A stretch of 64,000 nucleotides of DNA. It comes from Clostridium puniceum. Its GTDB lineage: Bacteria > Bacillota > Clostridia > Clostridiales > Clostridiaceae. Of the stretch, positions 54,942 to 63,918 are shown piece by piece. The stretch lies in the NCBI RefSeq assembly GCF_002006345.1, contig NZ_LZZM01000125.1:1-64000 (forward strand), written 5' to 3'. The position numbers and the translations under genes are program-made. The notes under the pieces are model-generated. The model ran no database searches, had not been told where the DNA came from, and saw only the letters and a list, made by a program, of their open reading frames with translations. Numbering within the stretch: the stretch's first letter is position 1; each line of letters begins with the position of its first letter.

Positions 54942-56855
54942 GTGGATAAAAAAATTGGAGTAATTGCTTCTGATATGGAGCTTAAAGATAGCATTATAGA
55001 ATTATTTAGAGAAGATGTAGAACAAGGGAAAATAATTATAGATATATTAGATCCTAATAACATGAAAGAACAAGGAAAAAGTCTAGAAAATAAGGGCGCA
55101 AAAGCTATTATTGCAAGAAGTGGAGGGTATCGTCATACTGTTGGGAGAGTAAATGTTCCTGTTATACATTTGAAGATAACAACACTTGATATACTTGGTG
55201 CAATAAAGTCAGCTTCTAAATTTAATAAGGATATTATATTGTTTATATCAGATATAGAATATTTTAATTATGACGATTGGAAAGATGTAATTAAAGAAAA
55301 AATTATAATCGAAAGATTTCATGATGAGGATAATATAGAGCAACTTGTAGTTAAATATTTAAAAAGAAAATATAACGTTGTAATAGTTGGAGGCGGCATC
55401 CCTTGTAGTTATGCTAAAAAATACGGAATTGAAAGTGTTTCAATAGGAGCTGCAAATGAATCTATTTATGATGGGATTGCATATGCTAAAGAAATTATAG
55501 AAAACTTAGAGGAGCAAAAATATAAAAATCAAGTTTTAAAAACTGTACTTGATGGAGTTCATGATGCTGTAGTTGCAGTCAATGTAGAAGGTAAAATCAT
55601 ATTATATAATGAAAGAGCTAAGGAATTATTAAAAAAGGAAAATTCAGAAGTAATGGATAAAAGATTAATAGAGGTTTGTCCAGAACTTAGTTTTATGTTA
55701 GAAGTCCTTAATGACAAGGTTAATAAATATAATGAAATAAAGAGTTTAAGGAAAATTGTGATTGCAGCAAACATATCTATATTAGAAGTTGATGGTAATA
55801 TCTACGGTGCTTTGTGTTCATTTCAGGATATAACAAAACTTCAAAGTTTGGAAAAAAAGATAAGGTATGAATTAAATAAAAAAGGACTTGTTGCAAGATA
55901 TAAATTTGAAGATATTATTTCTCATGATCCTGTAATGAAAGACACTTTAGCAAAATCAATTAATATTGGATTAACCGATAGTACTGTAATGATTTATGGA
56001 GAAAGTGGAACTGGAAAAGAAATGATATCTCAAAGTATCCATAATATAAGCAGCAGAAAAAATGAACCCTTCGTTGCCATTAATTGTGCTGCATTAACAG
56101 AAAGTCTTTTAGAAAGTGAACTTTTTGGTTATGAGGAAGGAGCATTTACTGGAGCTAGAAAAGGTGGTAAGCCTGGTTTATTTGAGCTTGCTCATGGAGG
56201 TACAATATTCTTAGACGAAATAAATAGTATCTCTATTAATCTTCAAGGTAAATTGCTGCGTGTATTGGAAGAAAAGGAAATAATGCGAATAGGTTCTGAT
56301 CGTATAATACCTTTAGATGTTAGAATTATTGCAGCCGCAAATGAAAATTTAAAGAGTAAAGTTAAAGAGGGAACATTTAGAAATGATTTATTTTACAGAT
56401 TAAATATATTAGAAATCCACCTTCCACCTCTTAGAGAAAGAAAAAAGGATATAGTTCCTTTGTTTAAATATTATATTAAAAAACTATCTGATAATAGAGA
56501 AGGTTTAAATTTAAATAATAGAGAAGAAGAAGAAATAATAAGTTATCCTTGGCCGGGAAATGTAAGAGAGCTAAGGAATATTGCTGAAAGATATGTAATA
56601 TTTAATAAATTGGATTTAGGGGATAGAGAAGTTATTGAGAGTAATGAACAAATTATTAGTGATAATTCTAATGTTCATAATACAAATGATGATAATAAAA
56701 TCAGTAGAGAAAAGAATATTGATTTAAAAGAGATTAATAGATTTGTAGAAGAAAAGGTAATAGAAATGTTATCTAATCAAGGATTGAATAAGACTGAAAT
56801 TGCAAAACAGCTGGGTATTAGCAGAACAGCCTTGTGGAATAAGACTAAGAGTTAG
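54942..56855 (+). CDS. Sigma-54-dependent activator with PrpR-type sensor and PAS domain
   Basis: This enhancer-binding protein of about 637 residues has an N-terminal PrpR_N-like domain (about 1-180; KIGVIASDMELKDSI, ARSGGYRHTVGR, VNVPVIHLKIT). A PAS domain follows (about 195-300), then the AAA+ domain with GESGTGKE, the sigma-54 contact loop GAFTGA and GGTIFLDEI, and a Fis-type helix-turn-helix (LNKTEIAKQLGISRTALWNK). The GTG at 54942 lies 8 nt after AGGAG and was preferred to the GTG at 54933. It likely drives one or both -24/-12 promoters nearby. The ligand is unknown. Confidence 0.92.
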   Translation: MDKKIGVIASDMELKDSIIELFREDVEQGKIIIDILDPNNMKEQGKSLENKGAKAIIARSGGYRHTVGRVNVPVIHLKITTLDILGAIKSASKFNKDIILFISDIEYFNYDDWKDVIKEKIIIERFHDEDNIEQLVVKYLKRKYNVVIVGGGIPCSYAKKYGIESVSIGAANESIYDGIAYAKEIIENLEEQKYKNQVLKTVLDGVHDAVVAVNVEGKIILYNERAKELLKKENSEVMDKRLIEVCPELSFMLEVLNDKVNKYNEIKSLRKIVIAANISILEVDGNIYGALCSFQDITKLQSLEKKIRYELNKKGLVARYKFEDIISHDPVMKDTLAKSINIGLTDSTVMIYGESGTGKEMISQSIHNISSRKNEPFVAINCAALTESLLESELFGYEEGAFTGARKGGKPGLFELAHGGTIFLDEINSISINLQGKLLRVLEEKEIMRIGSDRIIPLDVRIIAAANENLKSKVKEGTFRNDLFYRLNILEIHLPPLRERKKDIVPLFKYYIKKLSDNREGLNLNNREEEEIISYPWPGNVRELRNIAERYVIFNKLDLGDREVIESNEQIISDNSNVHNTNDDNKISREKNIDLKEINRFVEEKVIEMLSNQGLNKTEIAKQLGISRTALWNKTKS

Positions 56856-56866
56856 AAGGAGATTAT

Positions 56867-56898
56867 AAAAATACAGGTTTAATTCCTGTATTTTTTTG
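56867..56898 (+). terminator. Terminator after the PrpR-type activator gene
   Basis: AAAATACAGG (56868-56877) pairs with CCTGTATTTT (56885-56894), followed by TTTG. Confidence 0.85.
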
Positions 56899-57040
56899 TT
56901 TACTCAATTATTAATTAATAAGATAAGTCTATAAAATGGGATATTGAAAAGTGTAAAGTAAACAAAACAACATGTTAAGAATATGGAACATATAAAAAGA
57001 GAAGCAGTAATAAAATACGAGGATTTAGCTTATATTTTTT

Positions 57041-57057
57041 TTGGCATGGTAATTGCT
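57041..57057 (+). promoter_or_regulatory. Sigma-54 (-24/-12) promoter of iorAB
   Basis: TTGGCATGGTAATTGCT fits the sigma-54 consensus with GG-N10-GC spacing. It is 179 bp before the iorA start. An inverted repeat ATGTT-N10-AACAT at 56972-56991 is a possible activator site, though it does not resemble the palindromes before the 52504 promoter. Confidence 0.88.
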
Positions 57058-57235
57058 TTATATATTTAGGAAAGTGATTAGTTACTTTATTAATATTAAT
57101 CATAAATAACATAGAGAAGATAATAGTATCTGTTGTTATATCATAAAAATACTTATCACTTATATTATCTGCGTGTGGCAGTTAAAGAAGGAACTTACTT
57201 TAATAATAAAAATTAGAATAAGAAGGAGCGGTACC

Positions 57236-59020
57236 ATGAAAAAGTTATTAACAGGAAATGAAGCTATTGCCCGTGGGGCATGGGAGGCAGGAGTAAAATT
57301 TGCATCTGCATATCCAGGAACACCAAGTACAGAAATTCTTGAAAATATGGCTACTTATAAGGGAGATGTTTTAGCTGAATGGGCTACAAATGAGAAGGTT
57401 GCGTTAGAAGCTGTAATAGGAGCATCTTATGCAGGAGCTAGATCTATGGCCTCTATGAAGCACGTTGGACTTAATGTTGCAGCAGATCCACTTTTCACAA
57501 ATGCTTATATAGGCGTTAATGGTGGACTTGTTGTAATATCAGCAGATGAACCAGGAATGCATTCATCACAAAATGAGCAAGATAATAGAAATTATGCAAG
57601 AGCTGCGAAAATACCTATGTTTGAGCCTGCTGATAGTCAAGAAGCTAAAGATATGATTAAAGAAGCCTTCGAACTAAGTGAAAAATATGATACTCCAGTA
57701 CTTTTCAGAGTTACTACAAGACTTTGCCACTCTAAAGGCATAGTTGAATGTGGAGATAGAGAAGAAGTTGAAATAAAAGAATATGTTAAAGATGTAAAGA
57801 AATTTGTTCCAGTGCCTGCATTTACAGGTAATATGAGAATAAAAGTTGAAGAAAGAATGAACAAGCTGGAAGAATTCTCAAACAGTACACCTTTAAATTA
57901 TGTTGAATTAAATGATACAAAAATAGGTGTAGTTACATCAGGTTGTTGCTTCAGATTTGCAAAAGAGGTTTTTGGAAATAATGTTTCTTATTTAAAATTA
58001 GGATTCACAAATCCACTTCCAAAAGCAATAATGAAAGAATTTGCGTCAAAAGTAGATAAAATATATGTAATTGAAGAAAATGATCCAATAATTGAAAATG
58101 AATTAAAAGTTTTAGGAATAGAATGTTTTGGAAAAGATACTTTCCCATTCCATGGTGAAATGACATCTGATGTAATTAGAGAATCAGTATATGGTAAAAC
58201 ATATGAAACTATTAAATACGATGAAAGTAAAATAGTTGCTAGACCACCAACTTACTGTTCAGGATGCCCACATAGAGGCTTTATGTATGAATTAGGAAAG
58301 AGAAAAGATACTGTAATTTCAGGAGATATAGGATGTTATGCCTTAGGCTTTGCTGAACCATATAATGCTATGGATTGGTCTGTATGTATGGGAGCCAGCT
58401 TAAGTATGGGACATGGTGCTCAAAAAGTATTTAATATGAAAAAAGACAATAAGACTAGAGTTGTATCAATGCTTGGAGATTCAACCTTCTTCCATACAGG
58501 GATTAACTCATTGTTAGATGTGGTTTACAACAAAGGAAATTCTATAAATGTAATTTTAGATAATAGAATTACTGGTATGACAGGGCATCAAGAAAACCCT
58601 GGTTCAGGATATACAGTTCAAGGAGAAGAAACAGAAGTTGTTGATATAGAAGCACTTGTAAAAGCTTGTGGAGTTAAAAATGTCAGAGTTATTAATCCAA
58701 ATAATTTAGAAGAAGTAAAGAATACCTTTGACTGGGCTTATGGATTAGATGAATTATCGGTAATTATTACTAGATGGCCTTGTGTATTAAAGAAATTATC
58801 TAAAGCAGATAAAGATGAATTTGAAGGTGTTTTCAAAGATAAATGTTCAGTTGATAGTGAAAAATGTGTTGGATGTAAAATATGTACTAAGGTAGGATGT
58901 CCATCTATAGAATTCAATAATGAAAAGAAAAAAGTATCAATAGATGCAACTTCATGCGTAGGCTGTGAAGTTTGTAAACAAGTATGTCCAGTAGGTGCAA
59001 TTGCTAAGGAGGTAAGATAA
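57236..59020 (+). CDS. iorA: Indolepyruvate:ferredoxin oxidoreductase, alpha subunit
   Basis: With IorB this enzyme converts arylpyruvates (from Trp, Phe, Tyr) and CoA to aryl-acetyl-CoA, CO2 and reduced ferredoxin. The 594 residues begin KLLTGNEAIARGAWEAG and YPGTPSTEI. The thiamine-diphosphate part has SGDIGCYALG and MLGDSTFFHTGINSLLD with ILDNRITGMTGHQENPG. Two ferredoxin-type clusters end the protein (CVGCKICTKVGCP and CVGCEVCKQVCP). The ATG at 57236 follows AAGGAGCGGTACC; the longer frame from 57173 lacks a site. The sigma-54 promoter upstream makes it inducible. Confidence 0.95.
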   Translation: MKKLLTGNEAIARGAWEAGVKFASAYPGTPSTEILENMATYKGDVLAEWATNEKVALEAVIGASYAGARSMASMKHVGLNVAADPLFTNAYIGVNGGLVVISADEPGMHSSQNEQDNRNYARAAKIPMFEPADSQEAKDMIKEAFELSEKYDTPVLFRVTTRLCHSKGIVECGDREEVEIKEYVKDVKKFVPVPAFTGNMRIKVEERMNKLEEFSNSTPLNYVELNDTKIGVVTSGCCFRFAKEVFGNNVSYLKLGFTNPLPKAIMKEFASKVDKIYVIEENDPIIENELKVLGIECFGKDTFPFHGEMTSDVIRESVYGKTYETIKYDESKIVARPPTYCSGCPHRGFMYELGKRKDTVISGDIGCYALGFAEPYNAMDWSVCMGASLSMGHGAQKVFNMKKDNKTRVVSMLGDSTFFHTGINSLLDVVYNKGNSINVILDNRITGMTGHQENPGSGYTVQGEETEVVDIEALVKACGVKNVRVINPNNLEEVKNTFDWAYGLDELSVIITRWPCVLKKLSKADKDEFEGVFKDKCSVDSEKCVGCKICTKVGCPSIEFNNEKKKVSIDATSCVGCEVCKQVCPVGAIAKEVR

Positions 59021-59021
59021 T

Positions 59022-59591
59022 ATGTCTAAAAGTGTAATATTAGTTGGAGTAGGTGGACAAGGTACAATTCTTGCCAGTAAGCTTTTAACAACAGGACTTA
59101 TGGAAGCAGGTTATGATGTAAAAATGAGTGAAATTCATGGAATGTCACAAAGAGGAGGGTCAGTTTCTTCTCAAGTAAGATATGGAGAAAAAGTTGAATC
59201 TCCAGTAATAGAAACTGGAGGAGCTGATATGTTAGTATCCTTTGAAAAGATGGAAGCATTAAGATGGTTAAAATATTTAAAACCAGAAGGAAAGGCAGTA
59301 GTAAATGACTATCAAATAAATTCTATGCCAATACTTAATGGAAAAGCAGAATATCCATCAGGTGTTTTAGAAGAAATATCAAGTAAAGTAGAAACAACAG
59401 TAATTGATGCAGCTAAACATGCTGAAGAACTTGGAAATTCTAAAGTAATGAACATAATACTTTTAGGTACAATAATTAAAGCTATGGGACTTGAGCAAAT
59501 TGATTGGAACAAGATTGTTAAGGAAAATGTTAAACCTCAATTTGTTGATGTTAACTTAAAGGCTATTGACCTTGGTATGAATTTAGTATAA
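59022..59591 (+). CDS. iorB: Indolepyruvate:ferredoxin oxidoreductase, beta subunit
   Basis: The 189-residue subunit has the 2-oxoacid oxidoreductase gamma-domain plan: ILVGVGGQGTILASKLL, KMSEIHGMSQRGGSVSSQVRYG and DMLVSFEKMEALRWL. It starts one base after the iorA stop, with AAGGAGG inside the end of iorA, so the two are translated together. A terminator follows, making iorAB a two-gene operon. Confidence 0.95.
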   Translation: MSKSVILVGVGGQGTILASKLLTTGLMEAGYDVKMSEIHGMSQRGGSVSSQVRYGEKVESPVIETGGADMLVSFEKMEALRWLKYLKPEGKAVVNDYQINSMPILNGKAEYPSGVLEEISSKVETTVIDAAKHAEELGNSKVMNIILLGTIIKAMGLEQIDWNKIVKENVKPQFVDVNLKAIDLGMNLV

Positions 59592-59617
59592 AAAAGTATG
59601 AACTTAGTATAAGAAGA

Positions 59618-59660
59618 AAAATACAATTTGTGTAAGTTGAATTTACACAAATTGTATTTG
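59618..59660 (+). terminator. Terminator of iorAB
   Basis: A perfect 17-bp stem joins AAATACAATTTGTGTAA (59619-59635) and TTACACAAATTGTATTT (59643-59659), then GTTT. Confidence 0.9.
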
Positions 59661-59687
59661 TTTAACTAAAGAATAGGAGTGAATTTT

Positions 59688-60338
59688 TTGAAAAAAGGTG
59701 ATTTTTTATGGATAGGTGTATTATTAATTTGGATAATAATTTTAATAATACCGTCTTCACGAGAAGCTTTTATAGCTGTTACTGATGGTAATCCATATAT
59801 GGGCGGTTTCGTAAAGTTTGGAATATTAGCAACCATGGGTGATTTATTAGGTGCAAGAATACTTAAAGGAGATTGGAGCATCCCTAAAGGAATATTTTAT
59901 AGAGCTATAATATGGGGAGTTATTGGTTGTATGGTTACTCTTGTATTTTCAGTATTTATGGGTGGTGCAGCAGCAGCACAGACAGCAGGTAGACTTCCTT
60001 TCAAGGGCTCAAACCTTGCACAAGCATTTTTCGGAAGTGCAATTATGAATGTTACTTTTGGTCCTATGATGATGGTATTTCATAAATTCACAGACCTTTA
60101 TATCGATACTAAATATGAGAAGAATGGCAACAAGGTTAAATTTGTTGAATTGGTAGATAAAGTTGACTGGCATACTTTAGTTGAATTTAGCTGGCTTAAG
60201 ACTTGTCCTTTTTTCTGGATACCAGCACATACAATTGTATTTTTATTACCAGGAGAATATAGGGTTTTAGTTTCAGCATTTTTATCTATTGCATTAGGTC
60301 TTATGCTGGCCCTTGCTAAGAAGGGAAAAAATAGTTAA
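59688..60338 (+). CDS. Small membrane protein resembling the Mpv17/PMP22 family
   Basis: The 216-residue protein has about four hydrophobic segments. The C-terminal block WLKTCPFFWIPAHTIVFLLPGEYRVLVSAFLSIALG recalls the Mpv17 tail (a Trp-Pro pair, then P-x-x-x-R in the last helix), and GDLLGARILKGDW recalls its first motif. Bacterial members have no known function. The TTG at 59688 lies 8 nt after AGGAG; a GTG at 59679 overlaps that site. It follows the iorAB terminator closely and may be a transporter or channel linked to that pathway, but this is a guess. Confidence 0.6.
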   Translation: MKKGDFLWIGVLLIWIIILIIPSSREAFIAVTDGNPYMGGFVKFGILATMGDLLGARILKGDWSIPKGIFYRAIIWGVIGCMVTLVFSVFMGGAAAAQTAGRLPFKGSNLAQAFFGSAIMNVTFGPMMMVFHKFTDLYIDTKYEKNGNKVKFVELVDKVDWHTLVEFSWLKTCPFFWIPAHTIVFLLPGEYRVLVSAFLSIALGLMLALAKKGKNS

Positions 60339-60406
60339 AAATTTTTAAATCATTATGCTTAGCAGCTAATTGATTAAAAGTATGTTTAAGTTAATATATT
60401 TATAAG

Positions 60407-60450
60407 AAAAGCATATTTGGAATTGAGATTCTAGGTATGCTTTGTTTTTA
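60407..60450 (+). terminator. Terminator after the Mpv17-like gene
   Basis: AAAGCATA (60408-60415) pairs with TATGCTTT (60436-60443) with an inner GAATT/GATTC-like stem, followed by GTTTTTAG. The remaining gap to 60721 is AT-rich without other visible features. Confidence 0.7.
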
Positions 60451-60721
60451 GTAATACTTCATAGCATTTCTTTTGTTGAACTGTTTTAATTTGATTTTTT
60501 ATAGGATTTGTTTTTGATAAAAATAGATTAATTGTTTTTTACATACTTAATAATAAGAGGTAAAATGTAAGTGCGAGGACTAATAATTTTAAAAAATATG
60601 TATTACAAAAAGCATTAGAAACACAAATTAATATTAAATTAAGAAATTTGATATTAATATTTAATTTGATGAAATCGTTTTATATAAACAAAAAATATTT
60701 AGGATAAAATGTGAGGTAAAT

Positions 60722-62224
60722 ATGGGAAGTAAAAAAAATGTATATAAAAAATATGAAAAATATAAAGCAGATATTTTTGCTATAATTAATGCATTATATG
60801 ATGGTATTTATATATTAGATAATAATGGAATTGTTGTTGATGCAAATAAAGCCTATATGGAGCTTTTAGGGATTAAAGAGTCAGAGTTGATTGGAAAGCC
60901 TATGAATACTATATGGGAGAAAAAAATTTATAATGAAGAGGAAGCGTTTATAATACTAGATCATAAGGAGCAGATGCCAAGTATGGCTGTTATTAATGAA
61001 CTTGATAATAAAAAACTAAAAACAAAGGTTCCAAAATCAGTAGGACTAATGGCGTTAGAAGAGAAAAAAGAAATCTCAGTTGTAACTAGGATTGCAAGAA
61101 GAAAGAAAACAGTTATCATGACAGGAATTCCATTGTTTGACGAAGATGGAGAAGTGGACTTTGTGGTTACTGGTATTAGAGACATAAGTGAATTTATTAA
61201 ATTAAAAGAAAAACTTGAGGCAGTGGAAAGTGATAGGGAACTATATATTAATGAATTAAAATATTTAAGAAAAAATCAAATGCAGACAGATTTAGTTGGA
61301 AAGACTATTGGAATGGAGAAAATTAGAAAGAATATAAAGCAAGTAGCAAAAACTGATGTGACTGTGCTTATAACTGGAGAAACTGGCGTTGGAAAAGAAG
61401 TTGTTGCAAGAGAAGTATATTTAAATAGTCAAAGAAAGTGTGCTCCATATATAAAAGTGAATTGTGCTGCAATACCGGAATCATTATTTGAGTCAGAATT
61501 ATTTGGATATGAAAAAGGTGCATTTACAGGAGCAGCATCAAAAGAGAAATTAGGATTATTTGAGATGGCTAACAACGGAACTATATTATTAGATGAAATA
61601 GGAGAAATGCCTCTTAAATTGCAATCAAAACTTCTTCGTGTTCTTCAGGAGAAAGAACTTACAAGAATTGGTGGAGCAAAGACTATAAAAATTGATGTAA
61701 GAGTAATTGCTGCAACTAATAAAAATTTGCAGGAACAAGTAAAAGAAGGTTCTTTCAGAGAAGATTTATACTATAGATTAAATGTTTTTCAAATTAATAT
61801 ACTACCACTTAGAGAACGAAAAGAAGATATTCTAATTTTATCTAGTCACTTTGTTGAGAAACTTAATAAAAAGCATAGTAAATTTATTAACATTGAAGAT
61901 GATGCCTTAGAAGCTCTTAAATTTTATAATTGGCCAGGAAATATTCGAGAACTAGAAAATATAATAGAGCGTTTAGTAGTAATAAATGATAAGTCTCTTA
62001 TTACAAGGGAAGATGTTATTAGTGCCTTAGGAAATGAAGTGTTTTCAGAGGAGGTTGTTTATAATGAAAACATTACTTTAAAAGAAGCGGTGAACTTATT
62101 AGAAAAAAATATTATTGAAAAAGCGTTAAAGAAATATGGAAGTACCTATAAAGCAGCCAAGGTATTAGGAATAACACAATCTGCTGTAGTAAAAAAAGCA
62201 AAAGTATTAGGAATAAAAAGATGA
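60722..62224 (+). CDS. Sigma-54-dependent activator with PAS sensor and TyrR-like DNA-binding domain
   Basis: The 500-residue protein begins with a PAS domain (about 13-165; IINALYDGIYILDNNGIVVDANKAY). The AAA+ core follows with GETGVGKE, GAFTGA in KGAFTGAASKEKLG, GTILLDEIGEMP and NWPGNIRELENIIERL. The end, LLEKNIIEKALKKYGSTYKAAKVLGITQSAV, is the TyrR-like helix-turn-helix type. The intact GAFTGA loop means it should activate sigma-54, unlike E. coli TyrR. GTGAGGTAAAT precedes the ATG. An aromatic ligand is plausible given iorAB upstream. Confidence 0.92.
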   Translation: MGSKKNVYKKYEKYKADIFAIINALYDGIYILDNNGIVVDANKAYMELLGIKESELIGKPMNTIWEKKIYNEEEAFIILDHKEQMPSMAVINELDNKKLKTKVPKSVGLMALEEKKEISVVTRIARRKKTVIMTGIPLFDEDGEVDFVVTGIRDISEFIKLKEKLEAVESDRELYINELKYLRKNQMQTDLVGKTIGMEKIRKNIKQVAKTDVTVLITGETGVGKEVVAREVYLNSQRKCAPYIKVNCAAIPESLFESELFGYEKGAFTGAASKEKLGLFEMANNGTILLDEIGEMPLKLQSKLLRVLQEKELTRIGGAKTIKIDVRVIAATNKNLQEQVKEGSFREDLYYRLNVFQINILPLRERKEDILILSSHFVEKLNKKHSKFINIEDDALEALKFYNWPGNIRELENIIERLVVINDKSLITREDVISALGNEVFSEEVVYNENITLKEAVNLLEKNIIEKALKKYGSTYKAAKVLGITQSAVVKKAKVLGIKR

Positions 62225-62258
62225 GATAGTATGTTATCCTATTGGAATCGCATGGGCA

Positions 62259-62618
62259 ATGCTCAATGGAGTATTAATTGGGGCACTTCAAGGGCTTCCA
62301 CCATGGACATCAGGAATAGGTCTAACAATAGTTGTTATATTTTGTATACTAACCGTTCATGAAAATTTATTGAGAGATACTATATTTGGAAATATACCAG
62401 CACTATTTTTAGGACTTGCTGAAACATTTTTTATATTTTCAATTCAGCCAGCTAATGCCGTAGCTATAACACCGGTTCATTTATATGGATTTTTTATCCA
62501 TGGAATGGTGATGTCGGTGTTAGTAGTGGTTGGTGGCGGATTTCTTTGTAATATTATCATTGGAAAGGACTGGCCCAAATATGTTTTGGTGGAAGTGACA
62601 AGCAATAAAAATATATAA
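62259..62618 (+). CDS. Small membrane protein of unknown function, possibly 5'-truncated
   Basis: The 119-residue frame has about four hydrophobic segments (TSGIGLTIVVIFCILTV, IFGNIPALFLGLAETFFIF, VMSVLVVVGGGFLCNIII) and a hydrophilic end GKDWPKYVLVEVTSNK. I do not recognise it. The same frame is open further upstream with sensible membrane residues (CYPIGIAWA) but no start codon, and the ATG used has no ribosome site. This suggests the N-terminus is missing or the gene is broken right after the activator gene. Confidence 0.5.
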   Translation: MLNGVLIGALQGLPPWTSGIGLTIVVIFCILTVHENLLRDTIFGNIPALFLGLAETFFIFSIQPANAVAITPVHLYGFFIHGMVMSVLVVVGGGFLCNIIIGKDWPKYVLVEVTSNKNI

Positions 62619-62944
62619 GGTTTTGTAAATAATTAAGGCCATTTATAATGAGTATGTATTATTTGATTATATATCCTTAGTTGATAACAAAGGTGTTTAT
62701 AAGATCAATGAGTAAGGAATACACTGAAACCTCTGCAAAACGCTTTGTTTTTTATAAAATTATAACATTAAAGATTGTTATAGATTATTTCTAATATTTT
62801 ATGAAGTAAAAATTTATATTTATATCTCATAATTTTATAAGAAAATCATATGATATTATAATTGTATAATAAAATATTATGTATGTTATATTATGCAATA
62901 TGTGTTATTATTTATAGTAATATAGATAGCGGAGGAATAGTAAA
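62619..62944. other. Intergenic region before the GntR gene
   Basis: These 326 bases are AT-rich with no supported gene, no strong hairpin and no clear promoter. A GTATGTTATATTATGCAATATG stretch just before the GntR gene is weakly palindromic and could be the regulator's own operator. Confidence 0.35.
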
Positions 62945-63610
62945 ATGGCAATATTAAAAAAGTTATCCTTAGTGGATCAGATATATGAAGAAATAAAGAA
63001 AGAAATAATTGAGTTAAAAATTCCACTAGGAAGTAAATTAAATATAAGTGAACTACAAGAGAAGTTTGGGGTAAGCAGTACTCCTATTAGAGAAGCAATT
63101 AACAGGCTTCAAAAAGATGGGATAGTAGAATATGAAAATAATGTTGGAGCAAGAGTTATAACGCTATCAGCTAAAGATGTTCAGGAAATTCAAGAAGTTA
63201 GTTTTGCTCTTCAAACTGGAGCTATTAGATATGCAATGCAAAAAGCTGACAATGAGCAAATTGCAAAGGAAATAAAGGAATGTATAGATAACTACGAAAA
63301 GTCGAAGGATACAAGTCAATTGTCTGAATATGTAAATAGAATCACCGATATCTTTTATAAATATGCTGATAATTCAAGATTGACAGGTAATGCTAATCTT
63401 ATATATGCACAACAGACAATTTTAAGAAATATCTTTACTCAACAATTTAAAGGAGAAGAAGATTCTAAAATTTCAGGAATTCAAGATTTTATAGAATTAT
63501 ATGAAGCTGTTAAAGTTGGAAATGAAATTGAAACTATGAAGGCAATTGAGCGGAATGATCTTAGGGCTAAAGATATTATTATTAAAGGAATAGAAGAATT
63601 AAATAAATAA
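62945..63610 (+). CDS. GntR-family transcription regulator with FCD domain
   Basis: The 221-residue protein has an N-terminal winged helix (DQIYEEIKKEIIELKIPLGS, then ISELQEKFGVSSTPIREAINRLQKDGIVEY). An all-helical C-terminal ligand-binding domain of the FCD type follows (about 75-220). Such repressors usually respond to organic acids and control nearby catabolic genes; here the target could be the iorAB region or genes beyond the window. GCGGAGGAATAGTAAA precedes the ATG. Confidence 0.9.
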   Translation: MAILKKLSLVDQIYEEIKKEIIELKIPLGSKLNISELQEKFGVSSTPIREAINRLQKDGIVEYENNVGARVITLSAKDVQEIQEVSFALQTGAIRYAMQKADNEQIAKEIKECIDNYEKSKDTSQLSEYVNRITDIFYKYADNSRLTGNANLIYAQQTILRNIFTQQFKGEEDSKISGIQDFIELYEAVKVGNEIETMKAIERNDLRAKDIIIKGIEELNK

Positions 63611-63625
63611 TTTATATTAATGTCT

Positions 63626-63668
63626 AAAGGATATTCTTGTTAAAAACTTGAGTATCCTTAATTTTTTA
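63626..63668 (+). terminator. Terminator after the GntR gene
   Basis: AAGGATA (63627-63633) pairs with TATCCTT (63653-63659), followed by AATTTTTT. Confidence 0.75.
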
Positions 63669-63918
63669 TGGATATATGTTACAAAAAGTAATATTCCATA
63701 AATAAAAACAATATTTATTTATAAATTATGCAAGATATATGTTATAGGAGTTTTGAATGTGAAATAGTTTTAACTTAGGAAAAATTAATTAGTTAGTAGA
63801 TTATTAGGAGGATTTTATAGAAAAATATTTAAAAAAATAGTATATTTTTTAAATTGAAGGTGATATAATTAAAAAGAAATAAGAAATCGTGCAAGATATA
63901 CGATTTTGAAGAGGATTT

